Assembly: GCF_025907915.1 (NCBI RefSeq) | Contig: NZ_JAPAAF010000003.1 | Span: 62,001 to 126,000, forward strand | DNA: 64,000 nt | Reading direction: 5' to 3' | From: Gaoshiqia sediminis | GTDB lineage: Bacteria > Bacteroidota > Bacteroidia > Bacteroidales > Prolixibacteraceae | In this document: in pieces, positions 35,316 through 43,885 of the stretch | Layout: each line of letters opens with the position of its first letter | Numbering within the stretch: position 1 is the first letter of the stretch | Translations under genes and position numbers: made by a program | The notes under the pieces: generated by a model | Database searches by the model: none | Told to the model about the DNA's origin: nothing | What the model saw: only the letters and a program-made list of their open reading frames with translations

Positions 35316-35984
35316 TCAGGCAATTTTAGTATTCAGAAATTCAACCACTCCCTGCGGGTCAGGCGCATACACATCGGCGCCTATTTTCAGTCGGAAATCG
35401 TCGTTTACCGGGGCGCCGCCAACAGCTACCAGCGTTTCGGGGAAAGCGTTCTTTATTTCCCGGGTAATTTTCTCCATGCTTGTCATGGTGGTCGTTAGCA
35501 AGGCCGATAAACCGATCACGGCACCGGGGTTTTCCCGGATGGCGGCAAGGTATTTTTCAGCCGGGCAATCGGTGCCCAAATCCACCACTTTGTACCCGTT
35601 TCCTTCCACCATCATGGCCACCAGGTTTTTGCCGATATCGTGCAAATCGCCCTGCACCGTTCCAATAATGAAAGTGCCTTTCTGCTTGGCCTCGCCCGAA
35701 GCAAAATACGGTTTCAGGTGTACCATCGCCGTGCTCATTGCTTTGGCCGACATGAGTACCTGGGGTACAAACACTTTATTTTCACGGAATTTGATGCCTA
35801 CCCGTTCCATGCCCGGCATGAGCCCCTCACCTAAAATATCCTGGGCCGGAACACCCGAATCAAGCGCCTGACGGGTAATCTCGTCGGCTCCGTCCTGTCC
35901 TTTCATTTGCGGGGGGAACGGGGCTGCTTTATTGATTTTACCGAATTCGACACATTCGGCTAATTTGGTCAACAGTTCATTCAT
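35316..35984 (-). CDS. Corrinoid-binding methyltransferase protein (MtbC/MttC-type)
   Basis: A 222-residue protein with an N-terminal helical cap domain (ALDSGVPAQDILGEGLMPGMERVG, KVFVPQVLMSAKAM) and a C-terminal cobalamin-binding Rossmann domain. The lower-ligand motif GDLHDIGKN supplies the histidine that coordinates cobalt, with DLGTDCP, GLSALLTTTM and VGGAPV typical of the fold. It shuttles a methyl group from a substrate to the UroD-type enzyme next door. First gene of a four-gene operon, divergent from the AraC-type regulator. No methyltransferase of the MttB or MtaB type that would load it is found nearby. Confidence 0.93.
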   Translation of the reverse strand: MNELLTKLAECVEFGKINKAAPFPPQMKGQDGADEITRQALDSGVPAQDILGEGLMPGMERVGIKFRENKVFVPQVLMSAKAMSTAMVHLKPYFASGEAKQKGTFIIGTVQGDLHDIGKNLVAMMVEGNGYKVVDLGTDCPAEKYLAAIRENPGAVIGLSALLTTTMTSMEKITREIKNAFPETLVAVGGAPVNDDFRLKIGADVYAPDPQGVVEFLNTKIA

Positions 35985-36008
35985 AACATTCAGATTTAGT
36001 TTTATTTA

Positions 36009-36036
36009 CAAATCTACCTGCATTCAATAGCACAAA
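36009..36036 (-). promoter_or_regulatory. Candidate promoter of the corrinoid operon
   Basis: On the minus strand TTTG (36033-36036) and TAGATTTG (36009-36016) fit the -33/-7 consensus with 16 bp between them. The interrupted palindrome GCACAAAAAATAGTGC (36030-36045) covers the -33 element and is a possible regulator site. The 115-bp divergent gap is too short for a cobalamin riboswitch. Confidence 0.45.
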
Positions 36037-36099
36037 AAATAGTGCTTTTTTTGAAAAAGATGGAAAATCTTACTTTATTTAGCTTTAAATCCATTAAAA

Positions 36100-36963
36100 A
36101 TGATTGTCAAAAAGCGGTTTATCAAATTGCCGGCTTTTATTATTGAGTCCCTCAAGGCCGATCCGTTGACCCGAGACCTGTATTTGTGCGAACTTTCCGA
36201 ATTGCTGTTCGGGAAGCACTCGGTTTTGGAAGAAGTTGGGCCGCTTCAGAACCATCTGCTGCTGTACTGTGTAAAAGGAAATTGCTCGTTAAAAATAGCT
36301 TCGGACGAAGTGAAACTTTCCCCCGAACAGTTTTGCATCATTCCGCATGGGTTCAGCTACAAAATCACTTCGGGGACGACCGATCCTACGATATTGATTT
36401 TCTGCCGGTTCAACGGCTCAAAAAGTACCATACTGGAACGTGAGTTTACGGTGGTACGCGACCTTGTCCCCTCGATCAACAACCGGGTGGCCAACCGCAC
36501 CATGCTCATCGACGAGTTGTTCAACAATCTGTCGAACAAATACTTGTATGCCAATATGCACTACGTGAATTTCACGTTTGCCCACTTTTTGGCCACTTTT
36601 GTTTTCGCCTCCAAAACCAGCGAAGACATTCAGGTAGAAGAAAACCCACTCATCCAGAAGATGGTCCGCTTTATGGAACAAAACATCGACAAAAAATTGT
36701 CGCTGCAAGACATCTCGGATGAAGTGGGTTACTCGGTTACTTACCTGTCGACTATTTTCAGGAAAGAAACCAACTACAGTCCGCTCAGTTATTTTTCGCA
36801 CTTAAAAATCACTAAGTCGTGCGAGTACCTGGACCAGACCAAACTTAAAATCAAGCAAATTGCCTTTATGCTGGGATACACCGACCCGTATTACTTTTCG
36901 AAAGACTTTCAGAAAAAAATGGGCATTTCTCCCCGCTCCTACCGGCAACGCATCAAGCATTAA
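36100..36963 (+). CDS. AraC-family transcriptional regulator
   Basis: A 287-residue regulator with an N-terminal cupin-like effector domain (LYCVKGNCSLKIASDEVKLS, FCIIPHGFSYKI) and a C-terminal pair of helix-turn-helix motifs (LSLQDISDEVGYSVTYLSTI, then IKQIAFMLGYTDPYYFSKDF) closing with the family signature PRSYRQ. It is transcribed away from the corrinoid operon and probably controls it in response to the methyl donor or a related small molecule. It meets the DUF6298 gene tail to tail with 6 bp between the stops. Confidence 0.92.
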   Translation: MIVKKRFIKLPAFIIESLKADPLTRDLYLCELSELLFGKHSVLEEVGPLQNHLLLYCVKGNCSLKIASDEVKLSPEQFCIIPHGFSYKITSGTTDPTILIFCRFNGSKSTILEREFTVVRDLVPSINNRVANRTMLIDELFNNLSNKYLYANMHYVNFTFAHFLATFVFASKTSEDIQVEENPLIQKMVRFMEQNIDKKLSLQDISDEVGYSVTYLSTIFRKETNYSPLSYFSHLKITKSCEYLDQTKLKIKQIAFMLGYTDPYYFSKDFQKKMGISPRSYRQRIKH

Positions 36964-36969
36964 AACGGC

Positions 36970-39900
36970 TTACCTTCCCAACCGGATCACTACCGGTTTA
37001 TTGGTCGGATTTTCCAACCTGACAGGCTTTCCGTTTTTCAGTTTTTCAGGCTTTCCGATCAGTTTTCCATTTGCAGGATCGGTACGGAACAGCTTAAAAT
37101 TGCCTTTTGCAGGCTTTAAGTCAGGCTCCAATGTTTTCCCCGATTCCAGGTAGATGATCATCTCGCCACTTTTGTTTTGCAAAGTATAAACGCCGGGCTC
37201 ATTATTTTCAACAGGATGCATTGCAGATGCACTCCCCAGAAAATCTTCGTCCTCTACCTGGGGGATGGGAGCCAGCGAACCGCCGGCCATAAATACCGCC
37301 CAACCAAAAGCAGTGTACTGCCCTTCGGAATACATCACGGCCTTTTCGGGATGGGCCAACCGGTATTCGCTCACAGCCCGGTAAACCTGCTCAAACGAAC
37401 GTTTGCCTGTTTTCACCTGCCGGGCATGCTGGCGCGGAGCCAAATGCTGTCCACCCTGCGGGGCGTACAAACTACTGTCGGCCCGATATGCCCAATAGCG
37501 GATATCAATCACATCCACAATGCCGGAGCGTACCGGGTCGGCCAGAATAGCATCCTGCACATCTTTGGTGGCGCTCAAACCGGTGATGACCTGTTCGCCG
37601 GTTTCGGCTTCCCATTCGCCAATCACATCCAGCCAAAACTCAACGAAATGCAGCGGGCCGGTATATTCTTCGCTCGTTAGCTGAATGACGCCGGTATTTC
37701 CCCGGAAGTTTTCCAGACACTGACGAATGTATGCCCGGTGCAGTTCCCGTCGAACCGGGTGGGTCACATCGTAAAAATGTTCATCCATAAAAATGCGTTT
37801 ATCACCTGCGTAAGGCGGAGGCTCCGGAAAACCCGTATTGTTGATGTTGTTGACCGGTCGCCAGGGCGAGTCGGCCCAATGGGCGCCCGCCTCCAGAATG
37901 TTGTGCTGAAAGTAATTTTGATGGACCAGCACCAGCCCTTTTTGGTCGGCCAGGTTGGCAAACTGTTTCAACCGCATCCAGTACCAGGGATTGTATCGGG
38001 TCAGATCGTATTTGCTCAACCCATCCCAGGCAAGGCCCTGGCCGATGCGGGCAAAAGGAAGCTCATAAAAGGGTGGCCACACATCGCCATCCATGCGACG
38101 TACACGCTCGTGATCGTCGCGGCGGCGCTCGTACCACAAGGCATAATTCTGCTCCATGCCAATCTGATTATTCTTCAGCATGGTGTCAGTGAGCTGGTTC
38201 AGATCATCCGTATAACCGGTTCCTGTCCGTCCCGGAACATAACGGGTTATCGCCGGCTTTGCGCCTGCTAATCCCTTCGGACGAATATTTCCGCTCCACC
38301 AGGGAACAGATTGGCGCATACCTGTCAGAACATGGTCTCCCCGAACTAACCAACCGTTCTTCAGGCCCATTGGGAAACCAAACGCCTTTTCTTTTTCCTG
38401 CTGAACCCCAATCTCATCAATCGTTCTTATTCCTGCAAAGTCAGTAGAAACGGGATTGACCTCGGGCGCCCGGGCAATCCATTCCTGCAAAGTAATTGCC
38501 GGTTGACGCGATAACACAGTCAGTTCTGCAGCCTGCTCAATGGTGGGGCTGCTGGTGGCGTTCGTTTCTACAATCAGCAAACTCGCGCGGTCAGTCAGGT
38601 CGGCCTTTAAACGGCTTTGCAGTTGGGCATAGTAAAGGCTGCGCGGATTGACATGGCTGTTGGGGCTTTCCCAGAAACCATTTCCGTTGAACAACGACCA
38701 GGCGCCATACGCCCAATTCATGGCCCCCGGAGGCGCCGGGTTGTCCATGCGGGCTGCCGAGCACTGCCACATCATGCTGTTGGCGCCGGTCCAGCCCGCA
38801 CCGCGCCCTTCGGGCCCACGATTGGGGAAACCCAGGGCATGACCGTCAACATTCACAATATCCAGCAACACGCCCGATGCCCAGTTATCAATCGTCCCAC
38901 TGTACTGATGCGGCAAATGCGATTCGCACTGCACAAAAGCGATTGGCCCGGCAGCGCATGCGCCCACAGCAAAATCGTGGTAGCCAAATTGGGCATAACA
39001 ACGCTGTACCAAGGTTTGGGTGCCGGTTACAAAAAACGTGTATCGTCGCTGTCCGCCAATCTCAGACACCGGATTTAACGACTGGCAATCTTCCACCGTA
39101 ACACGGCGGGCACTTTCGTAAACCGCCACTGCCGAACCTGCAAAATGCTCAAAAGTGACCTGCCGAACCCAGGCGTCACACACATTTTCCAGCGTAATGG
39201 CCATCCAGCGATGGTTTTCATCTTTCGGGTTTTCCGGATCGTACGCAGAGCGAAGGGTCAGGTTTTCAATTCCCACCTGACTAATCCGTCCGGGCAATTC
39301 ATAGCGCACCAGCTTGCCACCGCCCATTTGCTGATCGAGCGCGGTCGTTATCGGGGCATCAATGGTCACCCGGGTTCCTTCAACCGAAACCACCGTACGG
39401 TCCCAACGGATATCCTGGTCTCCCTCGCGCCAGCCAAGCCAGCCGGTTTCACCGCCAAATTCCTTCATCCCCAACATTTCGATCCAGTTGTTGGTGGCAG
39501 GGCGCCAAACCGTCACCTGGTCACCCGCCTTCAGCGTGTGGCCATCCTCTACCGAAAAGGAAAAGGCGCCAACCGGCACATAAGCATCGGTTATTTCCAG
39601 TGGCTTTTCTTCACGGCGATTGTCAGCCCCGAGTACCTGCACCAACGTTTCACGATCGGTTCCGGCGCCGAGTAAAACGGTTCCGTTTTCGCCCTGCCCG
39701 TAACCGCGCAACACGATGCCCGAGGCAGGAATAGTGAGACTACCGAAAACACTGTGCGTTCCGCGATCGAGCAATATTGCCCCGCGGAAACCATCAGCAT
39801 CGATCGGCAAACCAGCTACATAATTGATAGCCGACTGGATGGCCGCCGTAGCATCACCTTCACGCATTGGAACAACCACTTTCACCCGCACATCCGGGAT

Positions 39901-40134
39901 GGCTTTTTCACCGGCCTGGTATCCCGCATAGGAAAAATCGGGTATCCGGTTGCCCAGCGAATCGGGCACACTGGTAACTTCGCCACCCGCAATTTTCAAT
40001 GGTTTAACTACTGATTGCTGTGCCTGATTTGTCGAGGCAAAACCTTGCAACAGCAGAAAAAACGACAAAACCTTCGCATGGTATCTCCACGCGAAGGTTT
40101 TGCTGATGTTTTTGTTTTTGAATGAATGATTCAT
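36970..40134 (-). CDS. Exported beta-helix plus DUF6298 (TIM-barrel-like) protein
   Basis: A 1,054-residue exported protein. After a signal peptide (VLSFFLLLQGFASTNQAQ), the first half is a right-handed beta-helix of pectate-lyase type (AAIQSAINYVAGLPID, GAILLDRGTHSV, GIVLRGYGQGENGTVLLG). The second half (about residues 650-950) matches what I know as DUF6298, with a barrel-like region: RYNPWYWMRLKQFANLADQ, HQNYFQHNILEAGAHW, QLTSEEYTGPLHF and VMYSEGQY, whose glutamates are candidates for catalysis. An N-terminal extension to 40248 runs into the DUF3826 gene, so the ATG at 40134 is chosen. Substrate is unknown; pectin or its side chains are likely from context. Confidence 0.8.
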   Translation of the reverse strand: MNHSFKNKNISKTFAWRYHAKVLSFFLLLQGFASTNQAQQSVVKPLKIAGGEVTSVPDSLGNRIPDFSYAGYQAGEKAIPDVRVKVVVPMREGDATAAIQSAINYVAGLPIDADGFRGAILLDRGTHSVFGSLTIPASGIVLRGYGQGENGTVLLGAGTDRETLVQVLGADNRREEKPLEITDAYVPVGAFSFSVEDGHTLKAGDQVTVWRPATNNWIEMLGMKEFGGETGWLGWREGDQDIRWDRTVVSVEGTRVTIDAPITTALDQQMGGGKLVRYELPGRISQVGIENLTLRSAYDPENPKDENHRWMAITLENVCDAWVRQVTFEHFAGSAVAVYESARRVTVEDCQSLNPVSEIGGQRRYTFFVTGTQTLVQRCYAQFGYHDFAVGACAAGPIAFVQCESHLPHQYSGTIDNWASGVLLDIVNVDGHALGFPNRGPEGRGAGWTGANSMMWQCSAARMDNPAPPGAMNWAYGAWSLFNGNGFWESPNSHVNPRSLYYAQLQSRLKADLTDRASLLIVETNATSSPTIEQAAELTVLSRQPAITLQEWIARAPEVNPVSTDFAGIRTIDEIGVQQEKEKAFGFPMGLKNGWLVRGDHVLTGMRQSVPWWSGNIRPKGLAGAKPAITRYVPGRTGTGYTDDLNQLTDTMLKNNQIGMEQNYALWYERRRDDHERVRRMDGDVWPPFYELPFARIGQGLAWDGLSKYDLTRYNPWYWMRLKQFANLADQKGLVLVHQNYFQHNILEAGAHWADSPWRPVNNINNTGFPEPPPYAGDKRIFMDEHFYDVTHPVRRELHRAYIRQCLENFRGNTGVIQLTSEEYTGPLHFVEFWLDVIGEWEAETGEQVITGLSATKDVQDAILADPVRSGIVDVIDIRYWAYRADSSLYAPQGGQHLAPRQHARQVKTGKRSFEQVYRAVSEYRLAHPEKAVMYSEGQYTAFGWAVFMAGGSLAPIPQVEDEDFLGSASAMHPVENNEPGVYTLQNKSGEMIIYLESGKTLEPDLKPAKGNFKLFRTDPANGKLIGKPEKLKNGKPVRLENPTNKPVVIRLGR

Positions 40135-40211
40135 AAACAGTATTTTTTTATCGGTTGTACGATTGAACGCACAATCATGTCCATTGCAATCCAAAGATTT
40201 TAGTTCTGCGT

Positions 40212-40883
40212 TTATTTTTTCTTTGCTTCGCGAACCCTTTCTTCCCATTCTTTACTCAGCGTCTTCAGGTCGTATCCGCGGGCCGACAAATAATTGTTGA
40301 TCCGGCCTTTGTACTTTCCGAACCAGCCGTGCTTTTCGTCTGACGAACCGGCATCCATGGCATGGTCGCGGGCTTCCACCAGCCAGTCATAAATTTGTTG
40401 CTTTTCTTCCTGCGTCAGGTGGGGGATCATCTCCTGGTATCCACCATAAGTAATGGGAAGAACCCCGTAAGTCATCCCATTTTTTACACCTTCAATTTGT
40501 TCGTCGTTCAGCTCTTTGGACAAGTTTTTCAAGTACAGCTTGTGCAATTTGGCCAGATCTTTATCTGCCTTTTTTTGATTTTTTTCGATTTTGGCTGTAG
40601 CGGCTTCCTTGTCCTGAATTTGCTTCTTCAGCTGTTCCTTGGCTGCTTTGGTTCCGTCATGAATACCGTTCAAATCGTAATATTGCTGGGCAATTAAGTC
40701 GCGTACCCGGGCAAATTTGGCTTCATCCTGAATATTCAGGTCCTTGACAATTTTTTCGGCCCGCTTGCTTACCACTTCCCAGTAAGCTTCGTCGGCATGT
40801 TTTTTCGTTGAAGCCATTTGTGCAGCCACCTGGCCCACCATCAACAGAAAAAGAACGATTGTTGTTAAAGCTATTTTATTCAT
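40212..40883 (-). CDS. DUF3826 exported protein
   Basis: A 223-residue protein with a signal peptide (IALTTIVLFLLMVGQVAAQ) and a long basic, helical region (AKEQLKKQIQDKEAATAKIE) followed by GGYQEMIPHLTQEEKQQIYDWL and KGRINNYLSARGYDL, the conserved DUF3826 ending. The family is common in pectin-related loci of Bacteroidota, but its role is unknown. An in-frame GTG one codon earlier is less likely than the ATG at 40883. It sits between the TIM-barrel gene (13-bp gap) and the DUF6298 gene. Confidence 0.78.
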   Translation of the reverse strand: MNKIALTTIVLFLLMVGQVAAQMASTKKHADEAYWEVVSKRAEKIVKDLNIQDEAKFARVRDLIAQQYYDLNGIHDGTKAAKEQLKKQIQDKEAATAKIEKNQKKADKDLAKLHKLYLKNLSKELNDEQIEGVKNGMTYGVLPITYGGYQEMIPHLTQEEKQQIYDWLVEARDHAMDAGSSDEKHGWFGKYKGRINNYLSARGYDLKTLSKEWEERVREAKKK

Positions 40884-40896
40884 CACTTTGTATTTT

Positions 40897-41805
40897 TTAT
40901 TTCTGAAAAATTGATTTTAGATAGGCTACGTTGGCCCCGAAATTTCCGCGTACATCGTGCGGATGATTGGCATCGCGCGAACGCTCAACCAGCAACCATC
41001 CACTCCAGCCCATTTTGTCAAGCACTTTTTTTACTTTCTTCATATCGATCTGAGGATCGTTTTGCAGCCAAACACCGTCTTTGTTGGTGCAATGGATCTG
41101 GGCAATCCGATCCTTTCCCAAAATTTCGAGCTCACGGTAAAGGTCGCGCCCGGCTGACAGTGGATTCGAAAAGTTGAAGCTGATCTGAATGGCAGGTGAA
41201 CCAATCTCGTTGAGCAGTTCTACTTCTCCCGATGCATCCAGGTCGGTTTCAATGGCGATAACCACACCGGCAGCTTCGGCTTTTTCAGCCACCACCTTCA
41301 GCCGCGCCACGATGGCTTCGCGCCGTTCGGGATATTTTTGCAAATCACCTTCCACTCCCATGGGCAAAAAGCCCACTTTCACGCCCATCAGCACCATTGT
41401 ATTGATGCAGTCCTGGACGGTAAGGTCAACCCCTTCGCGGGTAGGGAACGACTGCGAGTAAAAACCGGTCATGGCCAGCGAGCTGATCTCGAGCCCCAAA
41501 GTGCTAGCTGTATCCAGATACGCTTTGCGTACCACCGGATCAATCAGTTTGTTGGCAAAAGTCGGACGGTTACCCAGTCCGCCCATATCCACTTCTACCC
41601 CATCGGCGCCCAGCTCTTTGGCAAGCGGGAAAGCGCTGATTTTTTGGCGTTTCAGGATCATCAGATCCACCACGCCAATTTTATATGGCTGAGCCTTTTT
41701 CTTTTTTATCTGAGTGGCCGCTAACTGATTTGGAACCAGGATTAAAACAAGGCCAAGCACAAATAACAACCTCAGGTATAACTTGTTTCTATTGGATATG
41801 GTCAT
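40897..41805 (-). CDS. Exported sugar phosphate isomerase/epimerase-like TIM barrel
   Basis: A 302-residue protein with an N-terminal membrane-export signal (RLLFVLGLVLILVPNQLAA) and a xylose-isomerase-like (AP_endonuc_2) barrel: LAKELGADGVEVDMGGLGN, VVIAIETDLDASGEVELLNEIG, IAQIHCTNKDGVW and GWLLVERSRDANHP. Glu in AIETD, His in QIHCTN and Glu in LVERS are positioned as metal ligands in this fold. The export of such a fold, normally cytoplasmic, implies action on a free sugar or oligosaccharide end in the periplasm. Start ATG at 41805. Confidence 0.82.
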   Translation of the reverse strand: MTISNRNKLYLRLLFVLGLVLILVPNQLAATQIKKKKAQPYKIGVVDLMILKRQKISAFPLAKELGADGVEVDMGGLGNRPTFANKLIDPVVRKAYLDTASTLGLEISSLAMTGFYSQSFPTREGVDLTVQDCINTMVLMGVKVGFLPMGVEGDLQKYPERREAIVARLKVVAEKAEAAGVVIAIETDLDASGEVELLNEIGSPAIQISFNFSNPLSAGRDLYRELEILGKDRIAQIHCTNKDGVWLQNDPQIDMKKVKKVLDKMGWSGWLLVERSRDANHPHDVRGNFGANVAYLKSIFQK

Positions 41806-41999
41806 GATTTCTGAAATCAGATTCTGTTTTTTTTGGCTTTTCAGACAGCATCACAAACGGTTATCTGCCTGACATTTTTTACGTACGACTATTTTCCGAT
41901 AGTTGTACCGGAAATAAGGGGGCTAAAAACTTTTACAGAAAGGGTCATTCTTATAATTTATTTCAGGATCTTCCATCTGATCCGTCAACCCGACACATG

Positions 42000-42018
42000 T
42001 CCTGAAACAAGTTCAGGA
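42000..42018. repeat. Hairpin TCCTGAA-N5-TTCAGGA
   Basis: A perfect 7-bp stem in the 266-bp gap between the PL1 gene (ends 42072) and the TIM-barrel gene (starts 41805). A related ATCCCG-N9-CGGGAT hairpin is inside repeat copy A, so this looks like a fragment of the same interspersed stock. The rest of the gap shows nothing further. Confidence 0.6.
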
Positions 42019-42071
42019 TGACAGTTATAAAAGCTTTTTAGTTCCCCTATTTTCAAGCGATCAACCTAATT

Positions 42072-43802
42072 CTACAACAGACCGTCTTTTTTGTCTTTCA
42101 GCGTGTCGTAGTTGTTTCTCAGGTCTTGCCAGTTGACACGCGTTCTTGGATCGATGCCATTGATATACTTTTCAATGTTGGTATATCCGTCACCGTTCAG
42201 GTCGCCATTGGCATCCGAAGGATCGTTCGGATTCAGTCCGTATTGCTTTTCCCAGGCATCCGGCATACCATCTTTGTCGGTGTCCACATATGGAGTTCCT
42301 TTGTATTCAGGGTAACCGCCCACTTGCGAAACATCCGTGATAATTCCCATTTTGTAAGAATCTTCGGGCAAACGACGATGTTTGAACTTAGGCACATCCT
42401 TCGTGCTAACTTTTTTCTCATATTCAATCACGCCCGTTTTTACAACGCGTGAAATACGCTGGTCAACCGGGTCGCGGCGCGGCAAGGTGGCGCCGGCATT
42501 ATCCAACACGTAACCGAAAGCATCGGTTGTTGGCATGATGGTCAGGTAGGGCATATCGAACGGACGGTGCCAGTAAACCATTTCTTTATAGGCGCCCAGG
42601 CTGTCGGCCAGCAAAGTTTCGGCATAGCGATTATCCGGGTCCTGTTGGTCTTCGAGCTGGATACCGCCTGCCCAGTTGTCGTTGGTCACTTTTTCGTTTC
42701 CTTCAACAATGTTTCCGTGTACGTAAGCTTTTCCGTAAACCCTTTCTTTCAGGGTACTGCGTCCCGATTCGGGTTTCAGGATACGGTATCCTACCGGACG
42801 GTCAACCGGAGTAACCGGACCAGGCTTGAAGTAGTTATTGATGATGTTGTATTTGGCTGTGTAGTCGCCACCATCCACCGAACGGTGCATCCAGTTAAAA
42901 ACAACGTTGTTCACAAAGTTGAAGGTACCGTTCCAGCCAATCGACGGGTTACGGCCCGTGTTGTTGGCCCACAGGTTACGGATGAACGAGCAGTTTTCGC
43001 CGCCAAGGGTACTGCCAAACGAGTGGTTCCAAGTATCCAGGGCTTCGGAGAAGATAGAATTCTGGATGGTAATATTCACCGTTGGCAATTTGAGGTCGGC
43101 TTTCCCGGTTCCTTCATTCCACATGTGGCGGTAAATCGACATGTTTTCGTCCAGGCCCCAGCTTGCCGAAACGTGGTCGATCATGATATTGCCCACGGGA
43201 TTTCCGCCAATCGCATCGTCGCGACGGCCCACCCAGGTTTCGCCACGGCGGAAGCGCATGTGCCGGATAATGACATCGTGCGTGTTGATCCAGAAACTTT
43301 CGCCTGCCAGACAAACACCGTCGCCCGGGGCGGTTTGTCCGGCAATGGTGATGTAAGGAGCACGAACAATGATTGGACGTTCGAGTTTGATGATACCCGA
43401 AACATTGAACACCACGATACGGGCGCCACCGGTTTCGCAAGCTTCGCGCAGCGTGCCAGGACCGCTATCGGCCAGGCTGGTCACTGTAATTACTTGTCCG
43501 CCACGGCCACCAAACGTGTACATACCGCCACCTTCAGCACCCGGGAAACTAGGTATATCGGACTGTGGCAAATCACTTGGACGACCAGCCCAAGGGATGT
43601 ACGGGCGACCTTCAGCCGCTTCTTTTTCAACAATAGGAAGTGCTTTTTCCCAGGCAACATCCGATAACCGGTAGGTTTCGTCAATCAGCTCCTGCGAAGC
43701 TTTTTTGTCTTCGTCTGAAATGGTTGGGTATTGTGCCTGAACTGATGTGATTGCACCAAGCATCAACAAAACACAAATCCCTGTAATCTCTCTAAACTTC
43801 AT
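42072..43802 (-). CDS. Exported pectate lyase-like protein (PL1-type)
   Basis: A 576-residue secreted beta-helix lyase. Signal peptide (FREITGICVLLMLGAITSVQAQ), then a 70-residue linker, IPSFPGAEGGGMYTFGGRGG, DSGPGTLREACE, ITIAGQTAPGDGVCL, VIIRHMRFRRGE, IMIDHVSASWGLDENMS and IRNLWANNTGRNPSIGW. The end carries DTDKDGMPDAWEKQYGLNPND and DANGDLNGDGYTNIEKYING, a calcium-binding type-3 repeat also present in the lyase at 26485. The two are paralogues in different operons. It lies just after SusD and is likely the outer-surface or periplasmic lyase of the locus. Confidence 0.9.
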   Translation of the reverse strand: MKFREITGICVLLMLGAITSVQAQYPTISDEDKKASQELIDETYRLSDVAWEKALPIVEKEAAEGRPYIPWAGRPSDLPQSDIPSFPGAEGGGMYTFGGRGGQVITVTSLADSGPGTLREACETGGARIVVFNVSGIIKLERPIIVRAPYITIAGQTAPGDGVCLAGESFWINTHDVIIRHMRFRRGETWVGRRDDAIGGNPVGNIMIDHVSASWGLDENMSIYRHMWNEGTGKADLKLPTVNITIQNSIFSEALDTWNHSFGSTLGGENCSFIRNLWANNTGRNPSIGWNGTFNFVNNVVFNWMHRSVDGGDYTAKYNIINNYFKPGPVTPVDRPVGYRILKPESGRSTLKERVYGKAYVHGNIVEGNEKVTNDNWAGGIQLEDQQDPDNRYAETLLADSLGAYKEMVYWHRPFDMPYLTIMPTTDAFGYVLDNAGATLPRRDPVDQRISRVVKTGVIEYEKKVSTKDVPKFKHRRLPEDSYKMGIITDVSQVGGYPEYKGTPYVDTDKDGMPDAWEKQYGLNPNDPSDANGDLNGDGYTNIEKYINGIDPRTRVNWQDLRNNYDTLKDKKDGLL

Positions 43803-43885
43803 ATCTTAATAATTGTTAATGGGTGATTCATTAAAAAGCGATAGCAGGAAATTCCTGCTATCACCCATGATTCTTTATTCTGAAA

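Noticed and set aside
35985-36099. Cobalamin riboswitch for the corrinoid operon
   Set aside because: The 115-bp divergent gap is shorter than a B12 riboswitch and shows no B12-box.
40135-40248. N-terminal extension of the DUF6298 protein
   Set aside because: It overlaps the DUF3826 gene, and the signal peptide begins at the ATG 40134.
42567-43667. 366-codon plus-strand frame opposite the PL1 gene
   Set aside because: Antisense shadow of a strong coding sequence with no domain of its own.
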